The position numbers and the translations under genes were made by a program. Under the pieces are notes generated by a model. It made no database searches, was not told where the DNA came from, and was given only the letters and a program-made list of their open reading frames with translations. A stretch of DNA of 64,000 bases from Kryptolebias marmoratus (Eukaryota; Chordata; Actinopteri; Cyprinodontiformes; Rivulidae). Positions 25,535-37,400 of the stretch are shown here, in pieces. Every line of letters starts with the position of its first letter. Within the stretch, counting starts at the first letter, position 1. The DNA lies in contig NC_051435.1 of the NCBI RefSeq assembly GCF_001649575.2, forward strand, positions 3,464,854-3,528,853, read 5' to 3'.

Positions 25535-25845
25535 AAGGCAGATGGCAAATCTGCCTGGTTCTGGAAGTGTTAAAAGGAACTTTTTCCTCTCAGATGTTGC
25601 ACATCAACATGCTCAGGGTCAGCAACTGAGTGCAAGTGAAAATATGACGTAATTTGTCACCTTCCTGAGCAAGACAATGAATTCCACTCCAATTTTTGAC
25701 CAATAATTTGATTGCCTTGAATGGATCACCTTTGCAATGAACTAGAATAGCACTTCATTGTGATCCTGATTTCACCTGACTAAATTAATTTGACTGAATC
25801 AAAGTTTATAAATTGGATTTGAATTGGACTTCCTTGTTTTCGATC
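25535..25845 (+). mobile_element. L2-type LINE or SINE 3' end
   Basis: The sequence carries the recognisable 3' UTR order of fish L2-like elements: 'taaggcagatggcaaatctg', 'cctggttctggaagtgttaa', 'aaaggaactttttcctctca', and near the end a degraded ATAAATAAAATTGAATTG-type tail ('ataaattggatttgaattgg'). Confidence 0.55.
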
Positions 25846-25849
25846 AATC

Positions 25850-26270
25850 AATGAGTCAGTCAATCAACATTTATTTATAGAGCCCTTTACAACAGTCAAA
25901 CAAAAGTTAAAAACAATTCAAAAATGCTAGAGTGTCACTAGGTATTAAAAGTCTGCCTGAATACAACAAGTTTTAAGATTTGATTTTAAAATTATTAAAT
26001 CAGTGATAAAGTCCTGAGGTGCAGCGACCGAAAAGGCTTGGTCACCCCAACGTTTGTATTTAGACTTAGGGACAAACAGTAAACGTGCATTAGTTGATCT
26101 GAAGGTCTTCTCATACACAAATCAGCTAAATAAGTTGGGGAAATACCACTAAAAGCTTTAAAAATTAGAGATTTTGACATACAAAGCATTGCAGTAGGCA
26201 AGCCTTGAGCTGATGGAAGCATGAATTGCCTTTTCCAGGTCAAGACAATTTAAAAACAAGGTTTAACTTT
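25850..26270 (-). mobile_element. L2/CR1-clade LINE 3' portion (ORF end plus tail)
   Basis: On the minus strand the 3' tail reads 'ctctataaataaatgttgat' followed by tgac/tgat repeats. Upstream of it lies a decayed C-terminal reverse-transcriptase ORF. The 25995-26243 minus frame includes KSLIFKAFSGISPTYLADL and later RRPSDQL, matching the 'F.AL.G.AP.YL.DL' and 'RS.....L' signature of L2-like ORFs. It lies tail to tail with the plus LINE end at 25535-25845. Confidence 0.65.
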
Positions 26271-26499
26271 GCTTAAAAGCTGGCTTTGACTAAAGAAGTT
26301 GTTTATCAAACTTCAAATTCTTGCCAAAAGACACCCCCAAGGTTTTAACCGTGGGTCTGAACTTGGATGTCAGAGCACCCACCAATATTACAAGGAGCAA
26401 CATCACTGAAAAAGATACACTAAGTCTTACCTTCATTTAAAAAGCCACTGCTTAATGTTGTCAGTACAATTAATAAAAGAAGTTTGAACTACTTACTAC

Positions 26500-26720
26500 T
26501 TCTAGGATTTGTGGGTAAATAAATCTGTAAGTTGTCTGCATAACAGTGAAAAGAAGAGGGGTGTCTGGCTATAATTGATCCAAGTGTCAGCATATGAAAG
26601 GAGGGGACCAAGAATAGAGCCCTGTGGCGCACCACAAGAAAGAGTAGGAGCAATAGAAGACAGATTACCCACCATTACAGAAAAAGTTATGCTGATCACG
26701 TAGGAGGTGAATCATTTAAG
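26500..26720 (-). pseudogene. LINE reverse-transcriptase fragment
   Basis: The minus frame reads SCGAPQGSILGPLL at about 26590-26640, the conserved reverse-transcriptase block upstream of the catalytic YADD. The YADD region itself is deleted and out of frame (residual CRQLTDLF near 26510-26530). It is probably the same minus-strand L2-type element as 25850-26270; 26270-26500 would be its degraded middle. Confidence 0.7.
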
Positions 26721-26769
26721 GGCTGAACAAGATAAACCAACATAGTGTTTAAGACACAACAGAAGGACA

Positions 26770-26850
26770 GCATGGTCCACTTACTTTCTTTGTAAAGTGT
26801 CCCGAGACTAATTTTGTGGTAAACTAATGCTAAATAAATAATCCAAATTT
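26770..26850 (+). mobile_element. LINE/SINE 3' tail
   Basis: 'ctttgtaaagtgtcccgaga', 'ctaattttgtggtaaactaa' and 'tgctaaataaata' match the common fish L2/SINE tail of the type TTGTAAAGYGTCYTGAGA...GCGCTATATAAATAAA. Only the tail is present. Confidence 0.55.
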
Positions 26851-27059
26851 AGTTGCAATAAACTCTTGTAGCTGCTAAATTATTCGCCTGTGAAATGATC
26901 TTGCAGATAATATCAACTTTCAATTAAAAATTGCTTAAAATACTGAGGAAAAGTATATTTAAAATAATGTTCTGTTTCTCTGTAAGGTTGACCAAGGAGA
27001 GAAAAACTGTTCTGTGTTTAGCATACAGTCAGCAATGTTCTTCAAAAATACTCCGAGTT

Positions 27060-27340
27060 AAGAGGAGATGGAATGCATTCACTGGTCTTATCTGACTTAG
27101 TTGCCATTATCAGCAAGCAGAGAGCATCCGGTCCCACAGTAATCACACAGGCATCCCCACTAGTTGGAATTGCTAATGGAGTTTCAGGTGTCTGATTTAC
27201 AGCCCTCTCTCCCTACGATAAAGCCTTCCCCTAATGTTATGCGATTCTGGTCTCCTGGGATAGCATTAAGTGTTGAGAATGTCAAATGGGAGTGTGAATG
27301 CCCATAACTAAAGCTAATTAGCAAGGTCATTTATTATTAC
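27060..27340. other. Candidate conserved non-coding element with homeodomain palindrome
   Basis: Repeat-free block containing the perfect palindrome gctaattagc (27313-27322) and several further TAAT-like sites. No coding frame. One of the stronger enhancer-like blocks. Confidence 0.4.
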
Positions 27341-27344
27341 TGTA

Positions 27345-29390
27345 TGTGTGTATTACTGAGTGCTTCAATGCACTAAATATCAATCCTTGGATTAGGATGC
27401 ATGCATGCCCTGGTGAAAATGGTCTGTTTTAGCAGAGTGTGATGTAATGTTTGGGTTGATATGACAAAATAAAAGTACTAAAGGTGTATGATAAAAATAC
27501 AGTAATTTGACAGCCGTGTTCTCCGTCCTTCTCTGCTCCTGAAGGACACTGGTTGGAAACAGGGCGATGTCAACATATGACTGTAAGTGTAACCTACTAA
27601 AAGTAAAATGCTTGTGTCAAGGGTACTTAGTGCACACTTATTTTCTGAAATTCATGAGAAGGAAACAACTTGATATTGACATGGTGTGGCATAACATTCC
27701 CCCTGACCGCTCCCCCTTGACCATCAATCACTAAGATAGCTCATTCATCAAGTGGCCCCGCTGGTCCGACCCCCTTGTGACACACAAACGTTTTTCCAAT
27801 TTAAAATCTGATATTGATGGAGCACTGCGTCCTACTGCAGCCTCTTTGAGCTTTGCCGGGGCCGGTAAACTTATCCATGCACGCTCTCTTATCCCTGCAC
27901 CTGCACCGGAATTCAAACAGGCCTATTTCCATGTATGAGGTTTAAAGAGAAGAAACTCTTCTGACCATCCAGACTGAACAAGGAGCCAAGGAGACGTTGT
28001 TTGGCGATTGACAATTCTTCATTGTTCAAAACATACCCCAGTGTTGAGTATGAGGCCTAACTTAAAGGTACTCATTGCAATCTCATGAAGACTGGCCAAA
28101 AACAAACAAAATATATCATAAAGTAAGACACCAAATCTCAAGTAAATAATGGCAACGTCCATGGAAGAGATGTTTAGAATCAAAAGGTTTGACAGTTTTG
28201 ATGCACTGGTACATGTTTAAGCTTATATATTGAGTAAAGTATGCAGATAGGTTTTAAATGTGTTATAAACATTCTGATCGTTAGACGAGAGTTGATAAAA
28301 CATAAGCTGTGTGTTTGAATCCAGTTGTTTTATAACTGTACATATCCCAAAATGCTATTCAATCAAAATGTCTCTAATTTTTGATGGTTCATTGCTTTAT
28401 TTTCACTGAAGCAATCTCATGTTGAAAAGATAAGCTGTTTCATTTTTAAGGACATGTCTTTCTTGGCAACAAAAGACACAACAATTTGTTTTTAAATATA
28501 ATCTCTAAGCAATTGCTGCTCATAATGAACCCAAAATTGCCTTGTGGTGCTGGTAATTGTGTGGCATATTTGTGGTGTTGTTCCTTTAATTGGAGCTTTA
28601 GTAAGGATGAGAAACTCTACATGCAAACAGTTAGTATTTCTCTTTTTCTGTTGACCATAAGATGAAGAACATTTTACACTTCTAAATTTCTGAGGACAAA
28701 CCAAAAATGTATATTTGACACATGAATATAACACTGAATATAAAGTCAAAACAAAACAAGCAAGCAAAAACTACAATATGGCAGCTCGAAGACAAAATAA
28801 TTTAGATAAACTTTTGACTATGGGAGTAGACAGAGACACTGTTCATCTATATTAACAGTCTTTGAGACAGACAATGGACAGATAATATATATATTTATAA
28901 ACACAAAGAAGCAATTTTGTACAATATTGGAACAAACATGTTTAAATATGTTTTCTTCACTGGTTTTGCTCCATAACTTTAAACATGACAATGCAAACCT
29001 TGACATGTTTTTGAAGCCCACCTAAAAGGTTCTTGCAGTTGTCTGCTAGTAGTTTCTGAAACTTTTCCAAAGTAAATTTTAGCCATCTCCAGAGGTTTTC
29101 TGCAGAAATCAGGTCAGAAGTCAGGGTTTCAGAGCCAGTGTCTCTTCAGATGATCAGTCCTTTTTCAGTCCTTTCTGTGTGCGGTTTTGTCTTTGCCAAT
29201 AAAAAAAGAACCCATAAACAATTTGCTTGTTTGTGCTTTAAAACAATCTTAGAAAGGGTTACAACTTGCACATAAATATAACTTAAATGCAATAAACCCT
29301 GAAATTCCTTTTAGGAATGCATGTCTCCTGCTGCCTTCCATGCAAAGTATAAAACAGATCTCTCACAGTCTATTAGTGCTGAAAGTACTG
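27345..29390. other. No gene seen
   Basis: A GC-richer piece at 27690-27930 (a 61-codon minus frame, unrecognised) within AT-rich DNA. Nothing else recognised. Confidence 0.55.
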
Positions 29391-29394
29391 GGTA

Positions 29395-29680
29395 TTAGTC
29401 CAAGCTGCATCCAAACTAAATTAGAGCTCAATATCTGTAAAAACGACAAAGTTATAACCATTTTGGTGTTTGCAAAGTTTGATTAGCTGTGGAGGCCATC
29501 TTGAATTGGGTTGATTCCAAAAGTTAATCAGTTGTAGATGCAGATCAAATGATTAGAGTCTGAGAGTTTCATTAAAATCCATTCAGTGGTTCATGAGATA
29601 TTTTGCAAACAAACAAACGCAGAGACACAGACAATAACAGGATCTTTTTCATGGCAGAAGCTAATAATAAAAGGTTTTAA
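29395..29680 (+). repeat. Dispersed repeat family A, copy 7 (good reference copy)
   Basis: Plus copy with blocks in canonical order: 'gctcaatatctgtaaaaacg', 'ataaccattttggtgtttgc', 'attagctgtggaggccatct', 'tgaattgggttgattccaaa', 'gagtttcattaaaatccatt', 'cagtggttcatgagatattt', a CAAA-rich spacer, 'gacaataacaggat' and 'tttcatggcagaagctaata'. It is the most complete central and 3' sequence in the window. Confidence 0.7.
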
Positions 29681-30079
29681 TACTTTCTAATGTTTGTTTC
29701 AATGGCAAGATAATGAAATTTTAGTCAAAGTGAAATGTGCAAATGTCTAATGGTAAAAAATTAACAGGTTTGGGTTTGAAAGCCTCCCGTGCATCTGAAT
29801 GTGTAGGGTGTAAAACAGAATGAGAGGAGATATGTAAATATAATTCACTTAGCTTTCTTATCAACTCATAGGGAAGAAGATTATTCTTTTTTAAATCCTT
29901 AAAAAAAGAAGAAAAAAACACTATGAAATAAGTATTTATGTCTTTTGTTTTACTGCTGTCTAGTTTTTTATTTTTGTTTTTCTCATGAAAGTTACCCCAA
30001 ACTCACAAATATCTAAGTATGGACCAAAACAGTTTGAGCCTAATCAGTTCTTTACCTTGAAAGGAAATTCAACATACCT

Positions 30080-30420
30080 GATATTTTGTTTCTCTGACTC
30101 ACAGCCTTCAGCATCATCAACAACAGCTCGTTTGAAATCAGCTCGGCGCTGATTGTGTTTGACAAGCCCTTCCTGCAAACATCATCGGCAAACCAAAGAA
30201 GAGCATTATACATCTCAGAGCTCTCTCTCAGGCCTCTGAGCTCTCACAGCTACTCATTCCTGTGTGCCTGATGACATCAAAGTAAAGAGCACCGTGTTGA
30301 GATCAAACACGCTCGGAAATCAGCGCTGCAACGAAGGAAGTGTTCTGATGTATTTATTCACAAGAGCTTATGTGGGTTATCAGTAATACAAGGAGGCTGA
30401 ATGGAGCCCGTAGCTTCAGT
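30080..30420. other. Candidate conserved non-coding element
   Basis: GC-richer repeat-free block with many AGCTC/GAGCT motifs, 'ctgatgacatcaaagtaaag' and 'aatcagcgctgc'. It was examined for exons and no convincing frame with splice sites was found. Confidence 0.35.
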
Positions 30421-30429
30421 GGTTTTGAT

Positions 30430-31250
30430 ATGTGAGACATTTCAAGAAACAGTTCCTGATAAACAGGTTTGCTGTCTTAATTTTTTTCAGCTGGTTTGAA
30501 TACTGCCAACACTTTAAAACTACATCATGAAAGTATATTTTAGTCCGAAGACTGCATGGATTTTATATTCCACCTCTCTGCTCCTGCTGGATTCACAGCG
30601 GAAACTTTATTAAAGATGAAGAAGCAGCATTAGTATTATTCTACCCTTAGAATCTTCTTCCTTCACAGAAGTGCTTCTTCATTACATGTGAGGGAATTTG
30701 ACACCTTCCAGGCTGGTCAGAAGCAGAGCAGCGTTATTCAGCCTTAGGTCTCTAGTTGCAACGAGGAGCTGGCTAATTAACTTATTTTTTCACTTTTTTT
30801 TAGTTATTGTCAAACCTGTAATCTAAAAGTCCCACTTTGACTGAGCTAAAACCTCTTGAGTCAATTTTTTTTTATTCAACACAACTTTTTCAGAGTTGCT
30901 AAATGTTTTTTTTGTGTAACTTTTAGGCTGTTTCATTCTTCAAGACTTTTAACGACTAATAAAATCCATCTCTTTATTTCAGTGAATTTGTTTTGCATGT
31001 GAATGTACCTGGATTTATGTGCATTTGATAACAAACTCTAAATAATTATTTGTACACAGTTGATCTGAATGAGCAAACATCCAAAAACAACAACAAATTC
31101 CTTGAAAAAATGAATTTCATGAAAGAGTTTTAGATTAAGGTCATCCTATTTTGGGAAATGTCAGAGTGAGGATGTTATAGTTAAACCTTGAAAATAATGA
31201 TAATTATAATAAAAATGTAACGCACAGTTTTGTATTGCACATAATTTGTT
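30430..31250. other. No gene seen
   Basis: AT-rich sequence with T runs; no frames or recognised repeats. Confidence 0.6.
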
Positions 31251-31254
31251 TGCA

Positions 31255-31525
31255 CTTGGAGTACTGTATGTGTTGTGAATGACTCTCAGCGATTACCTTA
31301 AAAAGTTTCAGCTCAATATCTGTAAAATTCGCTTAGGGAAAGCCATTTTTGTGTATTTTTCTGATTTGCTGTGGAGGCCATCTTGACTCGGATTGATTGT
31401 TAATTAGTTGAAGATGAATAATAAATAATTACTTTCTGAAAGTTTTTCATTGAAATCTGCCTCGTGGCTGATGAGATATTTTGCTAAGAAACAAACAGGT
31501 TTGACTCCAAGAGTTAATACTATTT
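31255..31525 (+). repeat. Dispersed repeat family A, copy 8
   Basis: Plus copy with 'gtgttgtgaatgactctcag', 'ctcaatatctgtaaaattcg', 'gctgtggaggccatcttgac' and 'gatgagatattttgctaaga'. It is followed about 30 bases later by copy 9 in the same orientation. Confidence 0.65.
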
Positions 31526-31555
31526 TTTTTAGCAAATAAATTGCAATGTGTTGGA

Positions 31556-31885
31556 TTAAAGTATGTGTTGTGAATGACTCTCAGCTACTACCACATCACA
31601 TTTTAGCTCAACATCCATTAAACTGGCTGAGTTATACCCATGTTGTTTCTGGTGGCCATCTTGAATTGAGTTTAGTCCAAAAGTTAGCTGTAGACGTGCA
31701 GCCAATTTTTTATTTCCTGGTTGTTTCAATTAAAATCTGTTCACTGGTTCTTGAGATATTTTGCTTGTGCAATTTATTTGTGCTCAGAATACGTGTTGGG
31801 TTGGCTCTAAGGGTTACTCAGCTGTAGATGTAAATCCACTAATTGTTTCCAGCAAAAACGTGATCACTCCACAATAATAATAAAG
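31556..31885 (+). repeat. Dispersed repeat family A, copy 9
   Basis: Plus copy starting 'tatgtgttgtgaatgactct', then 'gctactaccacatcaca', 'tttagctcaacatcc', 'ggtggccatcttgaattgag', 'aaaatctgttcactggttct' and 'tgagatattttgct'. A further partial unit follows ('cgtgttgggttggctctaag', 'cagctgtagatgtaaatcca'). Confidence 0.65.
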
Positions 31886-32224
31886 GTCTTTTTAGACTGA
31901 AATAAACAATGGTCAGAAATGAATGGACAAACTAGACATTTCTTTTTAGATATAAACTATAAAATACAATGTATTAATCAGTCTACTTGAAAATGTCAGG
32001 TATGAGAGCGAAGTGTGTGGAAGAACAATGCAGACTGAAGCCTCTGCTTATGGTGACAACCATAAATTAATATGACAGCTTTGTCAAATGAATGGAGCTA
32101 ATGTTACTGGTCCCTCTCTCTCAGGTTTAATTTCATTATGAAGTGGTACTTTGAAACCTAATATTACGGTTCAAATCTGCTCCTTTCTCTTCCCTGTGTT
32201 TATATGAAACCTTTTGCATCATTT

Positions 32225-32465
32225 TGTTGTTGTCTTTGTGCAGATGTGTCTGTCTTTCTGTGTCTGTCCAGCCTGTCGAGTCAGATGGCTGCAGATTCTG
32301 AGTCTGCTTCTGACGGAGGTTTCTTCTTTTTTCAAACTGACTATTTTCTTTTCAGTGTTGCACAAGGTTTTAATTGTTTTATAGGTTTATTGTCCAGAAC
32401 CTCAGTCAACCCTTGCTGTTTTAAATGTGCTCTATAAATAAAGTCAGTTTGATTTGATTTTACTG
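32225..32465 (+). mobile_element. L2-type LINE 3' UTR
   Basis: 'cagcctgtcgagtcagatgg', 'ctgcagattctgagtctgct', 'tctgacggaggtttcttctt' and the end 'gtgctctataaataaagtca', 'gtttgatttgat' follow the order of the L2-like 3' UTR found across teleosts. Confidence 0.65.
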
Positions 32466-32654
32466 TCTCTCTGTAAGGTGCCCTTAAAAGACTTTTGTAG
32501 TGAATCAAACTGAATTAAATACCATGTTCTTGCATAATGTCCAAACACTAAAACTGCATTAGCTGCACATAGTTTTTTTGCTTGGTCAAAAGACCAAGGC
32601 AGCACATTTGGGCTGCAAAATGGGTTCAGACAACAAGACTGGCCCATTTCCAAG

Positions 32655-32940
32655 CCTAAGATCTTCTCTCCGAAGCTCCTTATTGGACAGACGTCTTAAT
32701 GGACAGGCAACATTCCACCTCTAAGTGGTTTGACATCTTGCTGCCATAAATAAACACTAACAGGGATGCTATATTAGGCTAAACAAGGCCCTCTGTGTCC
32801 CTCCAAAGCCAGGAAGCACCCCCCTAATGATTCGCTAATGTCTTTATTGGATTACTCCAACATCTCCGATTGCAGCACGTCACAACTATGACATTCTGGT
32901 GGATTTGATGGAATGGAGACGGCCTGGTTGGGAATAATAT
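32655..32940. other. Candidate conserved non-coding element
   Basis: Repeat-free block with 'cccctaatgattcgctaatg' and 'ctttattggattactcc'. No coding frame. Confidence 0.35.
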
Positions 32941-32944
32941 TACA

Positions 32945-33600
32945 CAGGGCTAAGAAACCTTTTAGGAAGTTTTCCAGCTTAAAATGATTCTTATAACTAA
33001 TAAGAAAATGCATTTTTATAAACAGAATCTGTTTATTTTAGACTTAAACAACAGTCTGCATAGTTAAAAATGAAAACCGCAGCACTCTTTTCAAAATAAA
33101 ATGAAATGTTAGATTACTAGTGAGCAAATTTTTTTAAAAAAAGCACAAAAAAGAACCACTAAAGTTTACATCAACAAACTATTAAAGTCTGATATAAAAT
33201 TGATTTTCATTAAATCCAGACACTTGTGCATTTGCTGAGATAAAGGACTATTATGATTTGCCCATTATTTATACTGCCCTGGAGGTTGCAAATTCTAACC
33301 TTCAGACTACGGAAGCAATTACTGTGCAAATAACGCAGATGGTGCAACAAACAAAGCACTTAAGAAAATGGTTTTTCCATTAGACACACACTTTGGTCTC
33401 TATAAGGACCTTGGCTTCTGTGTCATCCTGTTTGGAATCACATGTGCATCCATACATTTGTGACCGCTCCCTATTGAATTAGAATGTTTAAAACAATGTT
33501 TCAAGCTTGCTAATTACAAAAAGGTGTTTCAGTGTATGCCATAAAAATTTGTTGAATGGCTTTGTCTCGGGGTGCACACACAAACACGTTTACACACGTG
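32945..33600. other. No gene seen
   Basis: AT-rich sequence; nothing recognised. Confidence 0.55.
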
Positions 33601-33880
33601 TATGCATTTTACTATTCTTGCATTCTTAATGTCCTGCTAATGGATCTTTTGAAAGACCAGTTGCGCAGACCTCTCGCACCCAGAGGAGTTTGTTAGTGGT
33701 GCTAATGACAATGCTGATGTGGGCAGCTGAATTCAGAATGTGCTCACCTCCCTTAATAAATCTCTTTGGACTAAATACAATGTCATGCACTCACTTCCCT
33801 TATTACCATTATGTTACGTTCACACAAGACCCTGTGTGCTGCGGCTCAGGAGGAAGAGAGTGCATTTTCTAAAAACACCA
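33600..33880. other. Candidate conserved non-coding element
   Basis: Repeat-free block with repeated gctaatg motifs ('cctgctaatggatc', 'gtgctaatgacaatgctgat'). A short open frame here is probably chance. Confidence 0.3.
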
Positions 33881-34323
33881 AGTTTGGAAGAAGTTGGTGG
33901 GTGACCAGTTGCTTGTTTGTTATTTTATTTAATTAAAACTGGACCTGAGGTTATAGTACCTGAGTTACCTGCTATTTCTTTTCTTTAAAGTGGTCTTGAG
34001 CAATAGTTCTTCAGCAATAGTCTTTTTAAAGTTTTCTTATTTTGGACAAATGTTGCTTCTGTATTTTTTAAAGGTATGTTTGTGTTGTTGCTGTTGTTGG
34101 TTAATTAAGCCACTTAACTCTGGTCTGTGAATCATTCAGGATGATGCTTCTCTCAGGTTCTTTGTAAGATCTTAGATGTTATTTTTTTTCTTAAAGGCAT
34201 GAATTCAGAAACTTTTTAACTGCTGTAGATATTCTTTGGGCTTGCACTTTACAGCTGTCAGGGTCAGGTACAAAAACTGGACAGAACATGAGTGAAACAA
34301 AGTATTTTTTTTTTTTATAAACT

Positions 34324-34650
34324 GAGGGCAGCTGTTGGTCTGTTTTTAGAGCAGTTGTCCTCCGATGAGAGTCAGAGGTTCGATTCCTGGCAGCAGTCAC
34401 ATGTCGAAGTGACCCTGGGCAACACTGACCCCTCATTGCCTCCGATGTGTGCCCCATCAGTGCATAAATGGAGTTTAAAGCACTGATTAGTCTCTATAGA
34501 TGATCTATTCAGGTTTGCTTTGTAGCGCTGTAGTAGAGTGCTGTGTGAATGTGTATGGACGGGTAAATGAGGGCAGATTGTGTTGGAAAGCGCTTTGAGT
34601 AGCCTGGTTGGCTAGAAAGGCGCTTTACAGTACAGTCCTTTTTTGTTTTT
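34324..34650 (+). mobile_element. SINE-like element with tRNA-like head
   Basis: The head contains a perfect pol III B box, GGTTCGATTCC, at 34378-34388, preceded by 'tagagcagttgtcctccgat', giving a tRNA-like layout. The body includes 'tgaccctgggcaacactgac' and 'gtgtgtgaatgtgtatggac'-like text. The end has 'gaaagcgctttgagtag', 'ctagaaaggcgctttacagt' and a T-rich tract. It is a known style of teleost repeat; autonomous transcription is not implied. Confidence 0.6.
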
Positions 34651-34654
34651 AAAG

Positions 34655-36540
34655 ACCTTCAGAAAGGCTACGGAACTATTGACCAAGATCACAATTAAAC
34701 ATACAAGAAAATCTGTCTCATTGGAAAAAAAATAAAATCTTTGAAATGATCAGATGAAAGCTTTGTCCTTGTCAGTGACAATCAGGAAAAAAAGAAACTA
34801 TCAGCATTTAAAATGGTGTGTTCAGTATATTCCTGAGGTTGGGTGTTAAATTCCAAGAACTGCAACAAACACTTCTAAGTCTGCTTAATGTTGGTCACGA
34901 TGTGAGAGATTTGTGACGTCAGCAGGGAAATTTATGTTTTCCTTGTAGCTTGACGTGTTTTATTTACTGCGGTTTTCTTCTTGAAGAGTAGGTGTCACTG
35001 CTGACAAAATAATAGCTCCACTGAAGCAAGAATGACACCAGAAGAAGTCATACATACAAATGTACCTCATTCTTCCGGCTTCATTTTCAAGATGTTTCTA
35101 GAGTTTGTGCAACATTACCAATTGTTTTGTTGTTCTGTTAAGTTGTACAGATGCCGATATAAACAAACCTTGCTTCTTCTATTTGAACATATGCCAAAAA
35201 GATCATCACTTAAAATGACGCAATCCTCAGATAAGGTCCATTCACACTCACTTACACCCAGCTGTTCTTAGTCTATCTAAATGATGCGTTATATTTAACT
35301 TTTAGAGTCAACTCAGTTCAAGATGGCTGCCATAGCTATTAGCAAACATCAAAAATGGCTCTGACTCAGCCAGTCTTCCAGATATTGAGCTAAAATGAGA
35401 TATAAATGACTCAGCTACTACCACAACAACTATCTTGATCAAAAACTGGCATTAATGGTGGCGGGTGATAAGCATTCCTTCAAGTAATGCTAGGCCTTTA
35501 ATTTGTCCAGCAAACACGCTGAACATTGAATGTGAGAATCAGTTCTTCGTTCAAGAAAACTTTAAAAAACATTTATTTATGGATTAAATAAATGTTTTGC
35601 TCCTTCTAGTTTGATTTCCTTCTCATACAGATTTACAACTGTTCTTTTTAAAATTTGCAGCTACAAGCAGAGTTCAGATTCAGCCTTATTCTCCGTGGTT
35701 AGTGATTCTGGTGGTACCCGCACTACTTTGTACAAATTGTGTAAATCACAGATGATCTGGCACCCACTTTGGAAAATGGTTTGTACTTTTTGTGACCCAA
35801 GGCCCTAAGCTTGCCTCATTTTCGGTAATAGCAGAGACTGAAAGAATTTGGCTTTTACTCAGTAGTTTGACAAAGGCAGAAGGCAAAGGGCTGGGGAAGA
35901 TATGGTCAAAAAATTGTACAAAAGTGCTAAAAGCACTTTGCTTCCAACTTGCAAAAGGATAAATGCATACAGACATTTAAAGTGCAGCCTGTTCTCATAT
36001 ATATAGCCTTTGGCAGTAATTTTCAATTTCGGAGTAAAACAGAGTGTTTACCATTGTCCAGACTTTTAAGATGCTTCTTTGTATTGTTTATCATTCAAAT
36101 AATGCAAAATACCAAGCCAGTGACATAAAACAGTGGCTAAATGAATGAATCAGAGGCGTCTGAGGTCTCTGAGTGTGCCTGCAGTTTAACATTCATCTAT
36201 GCATCAACTTTAACGCGGAACAAACACAGATATGGCCGTAAATTCCCCCCGTCTGCTGAAAAATACTGTCATCATGAGGAGGCTGTTCCTGGTTCGAGGT
36301 TAATTTTCAGATGGACGGTGGGAAAGTAGCATCCACAGATGTCCACATTTTTCTCAAATAACACATTTTGATTTATTCATTTTACAGGACAACAGCTATT
36401 GTTGTGGCAGTTCATAGATGCAAAAAACAAATACTTAAGCAAATTGTACTTAATACATGATAGTTTTGCTGTTTTTATTGTAAATATTAGTATTTTACAC
36501 TAATAATGAAGTCTAATTACCTCTGGATACGTCGTGCTAT
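34655..36540. other. No gene seen apart from family A copy 10
   Basis: AT-rich sequence. Short frames at 35032-35271, 35611-35808 and 36141-36329 have no recognisable domains or splice context. Confidence 0.55.
35300..35500 (-). repeat. Dispersed repeat family A, copy 10 (internally flipped)
   Basis: The first part is in minus orientation ('gttcaagatggctgccatag', 'agatattgagctaaaat'). The next block, 'atgactcagctactaccaca', is in plus orientation. The copy ends in 'ggcgggtgataagcattcct', which shows one terminus of the family well. Confidence 0.55.
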
Positions 36541-36544
36541 TTTA

Positions 36545-36870
36545 GTTATTCATTTTTTACAACGTTCAGCTCATTCAGGAGATGGATTTTCTGACTTTAG
36601 TTTTTGGAGTTTTTATACTTTTCAAAATATTTAACACTATTTACAAAGTTTTCCCCAAATAAATACATTAAGATCTCTTCAATTTCTTCAGAAATCTTCT
36701 TCAGCATACTTGCTCTGTTTTTGTCTTCTTATGTTACTTTTAGGTTCCAGTTAGGTTTTCTACTATAAGATTTTAGTCAGTATTTTCCCTTCTTTAGCTT
36801 TAACGACTCATTTTCAGATTTGTTTTGCAAATTTAATCAGTCTTAGCTTTCAGGATTCACACTGCATTTT
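36545..36870 (+). repeat. Minisatellite-bearing repeat family B, copy 1
   Basis: The leader 'cgttcagctcattcaggaga' and 'gagtttttatacttttcaaa' is followed by 'cttcagaaatcttcttcagc' and then degraded units of the form tttagcttt...gttttgc...aattt. It shares leader and unit with copies at 37800 and 44800. Confidence 0.55.
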
Positions 36871-36989
36871 CACATAAAATACACATTTTCTTAGTTATTT
36901 TTATATTTAATTGCATTCTTTAATTATTATACTGATATTTGAGAGTGTAATCATTAAAACTAAATTTTTCTTCCAAGGTCTTGCTTATG

Positions 36990-37400
36990 TTGTTCCAAAT
37001 ATTTTTACTCATTAGCCTGAGATATTATGGAACAAGAACAGCAGCCCTCACCCCGTTGGCTCGTTAATAATTGGGCACAGACTGAACTGTTCGTTCACCT
37101 CTGGTTTATGTTTTGGGAGAACAGTGAGTTCTGGGAAAGCAATTGAGAGCAGAAGGAAAAGAGAGCAAAACAGGCCAGTGTCAAAGTATCTCATACCCCG
37201 AGGTCTTCTGCAGACTTTAGGGTGAAGTTGTCCTAAATAACAGACAAAAGACTGATGGGTGTACAAAAGAGCGGGGCCTATTTTTGGACTCAAGGTGACT
37301 TCTGCTGGCTGCTTTTTCGGGCGTTTTCCAAGCCCTGTGATCCCATCTTGTTCATCTGACGGAGTGAGAAGACGAAACCTCTGAGGCATCCGTGCAGAAA
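36990..37400. other. Unassigned GC-richer block
   Basis: This contains a 113-codon minus-strand open frame (37048-37389) that resembles no protein I know and lacks obvious splice sites. It is more likely a non-coding island than a gene. Confidence 0.25.

Noticed and set aside
34378..34388. Possible tRNA gene
   Set aside because: Only a B box with degraded tRNA-like upstream sequence; the downstream body marks it as a SINE-like repeat.
37048..37389. 113-codon minus-strand frame as a gene
   Set aside because: No recognised domain or splice pattern; kept only as an unassigned GC-richer block.
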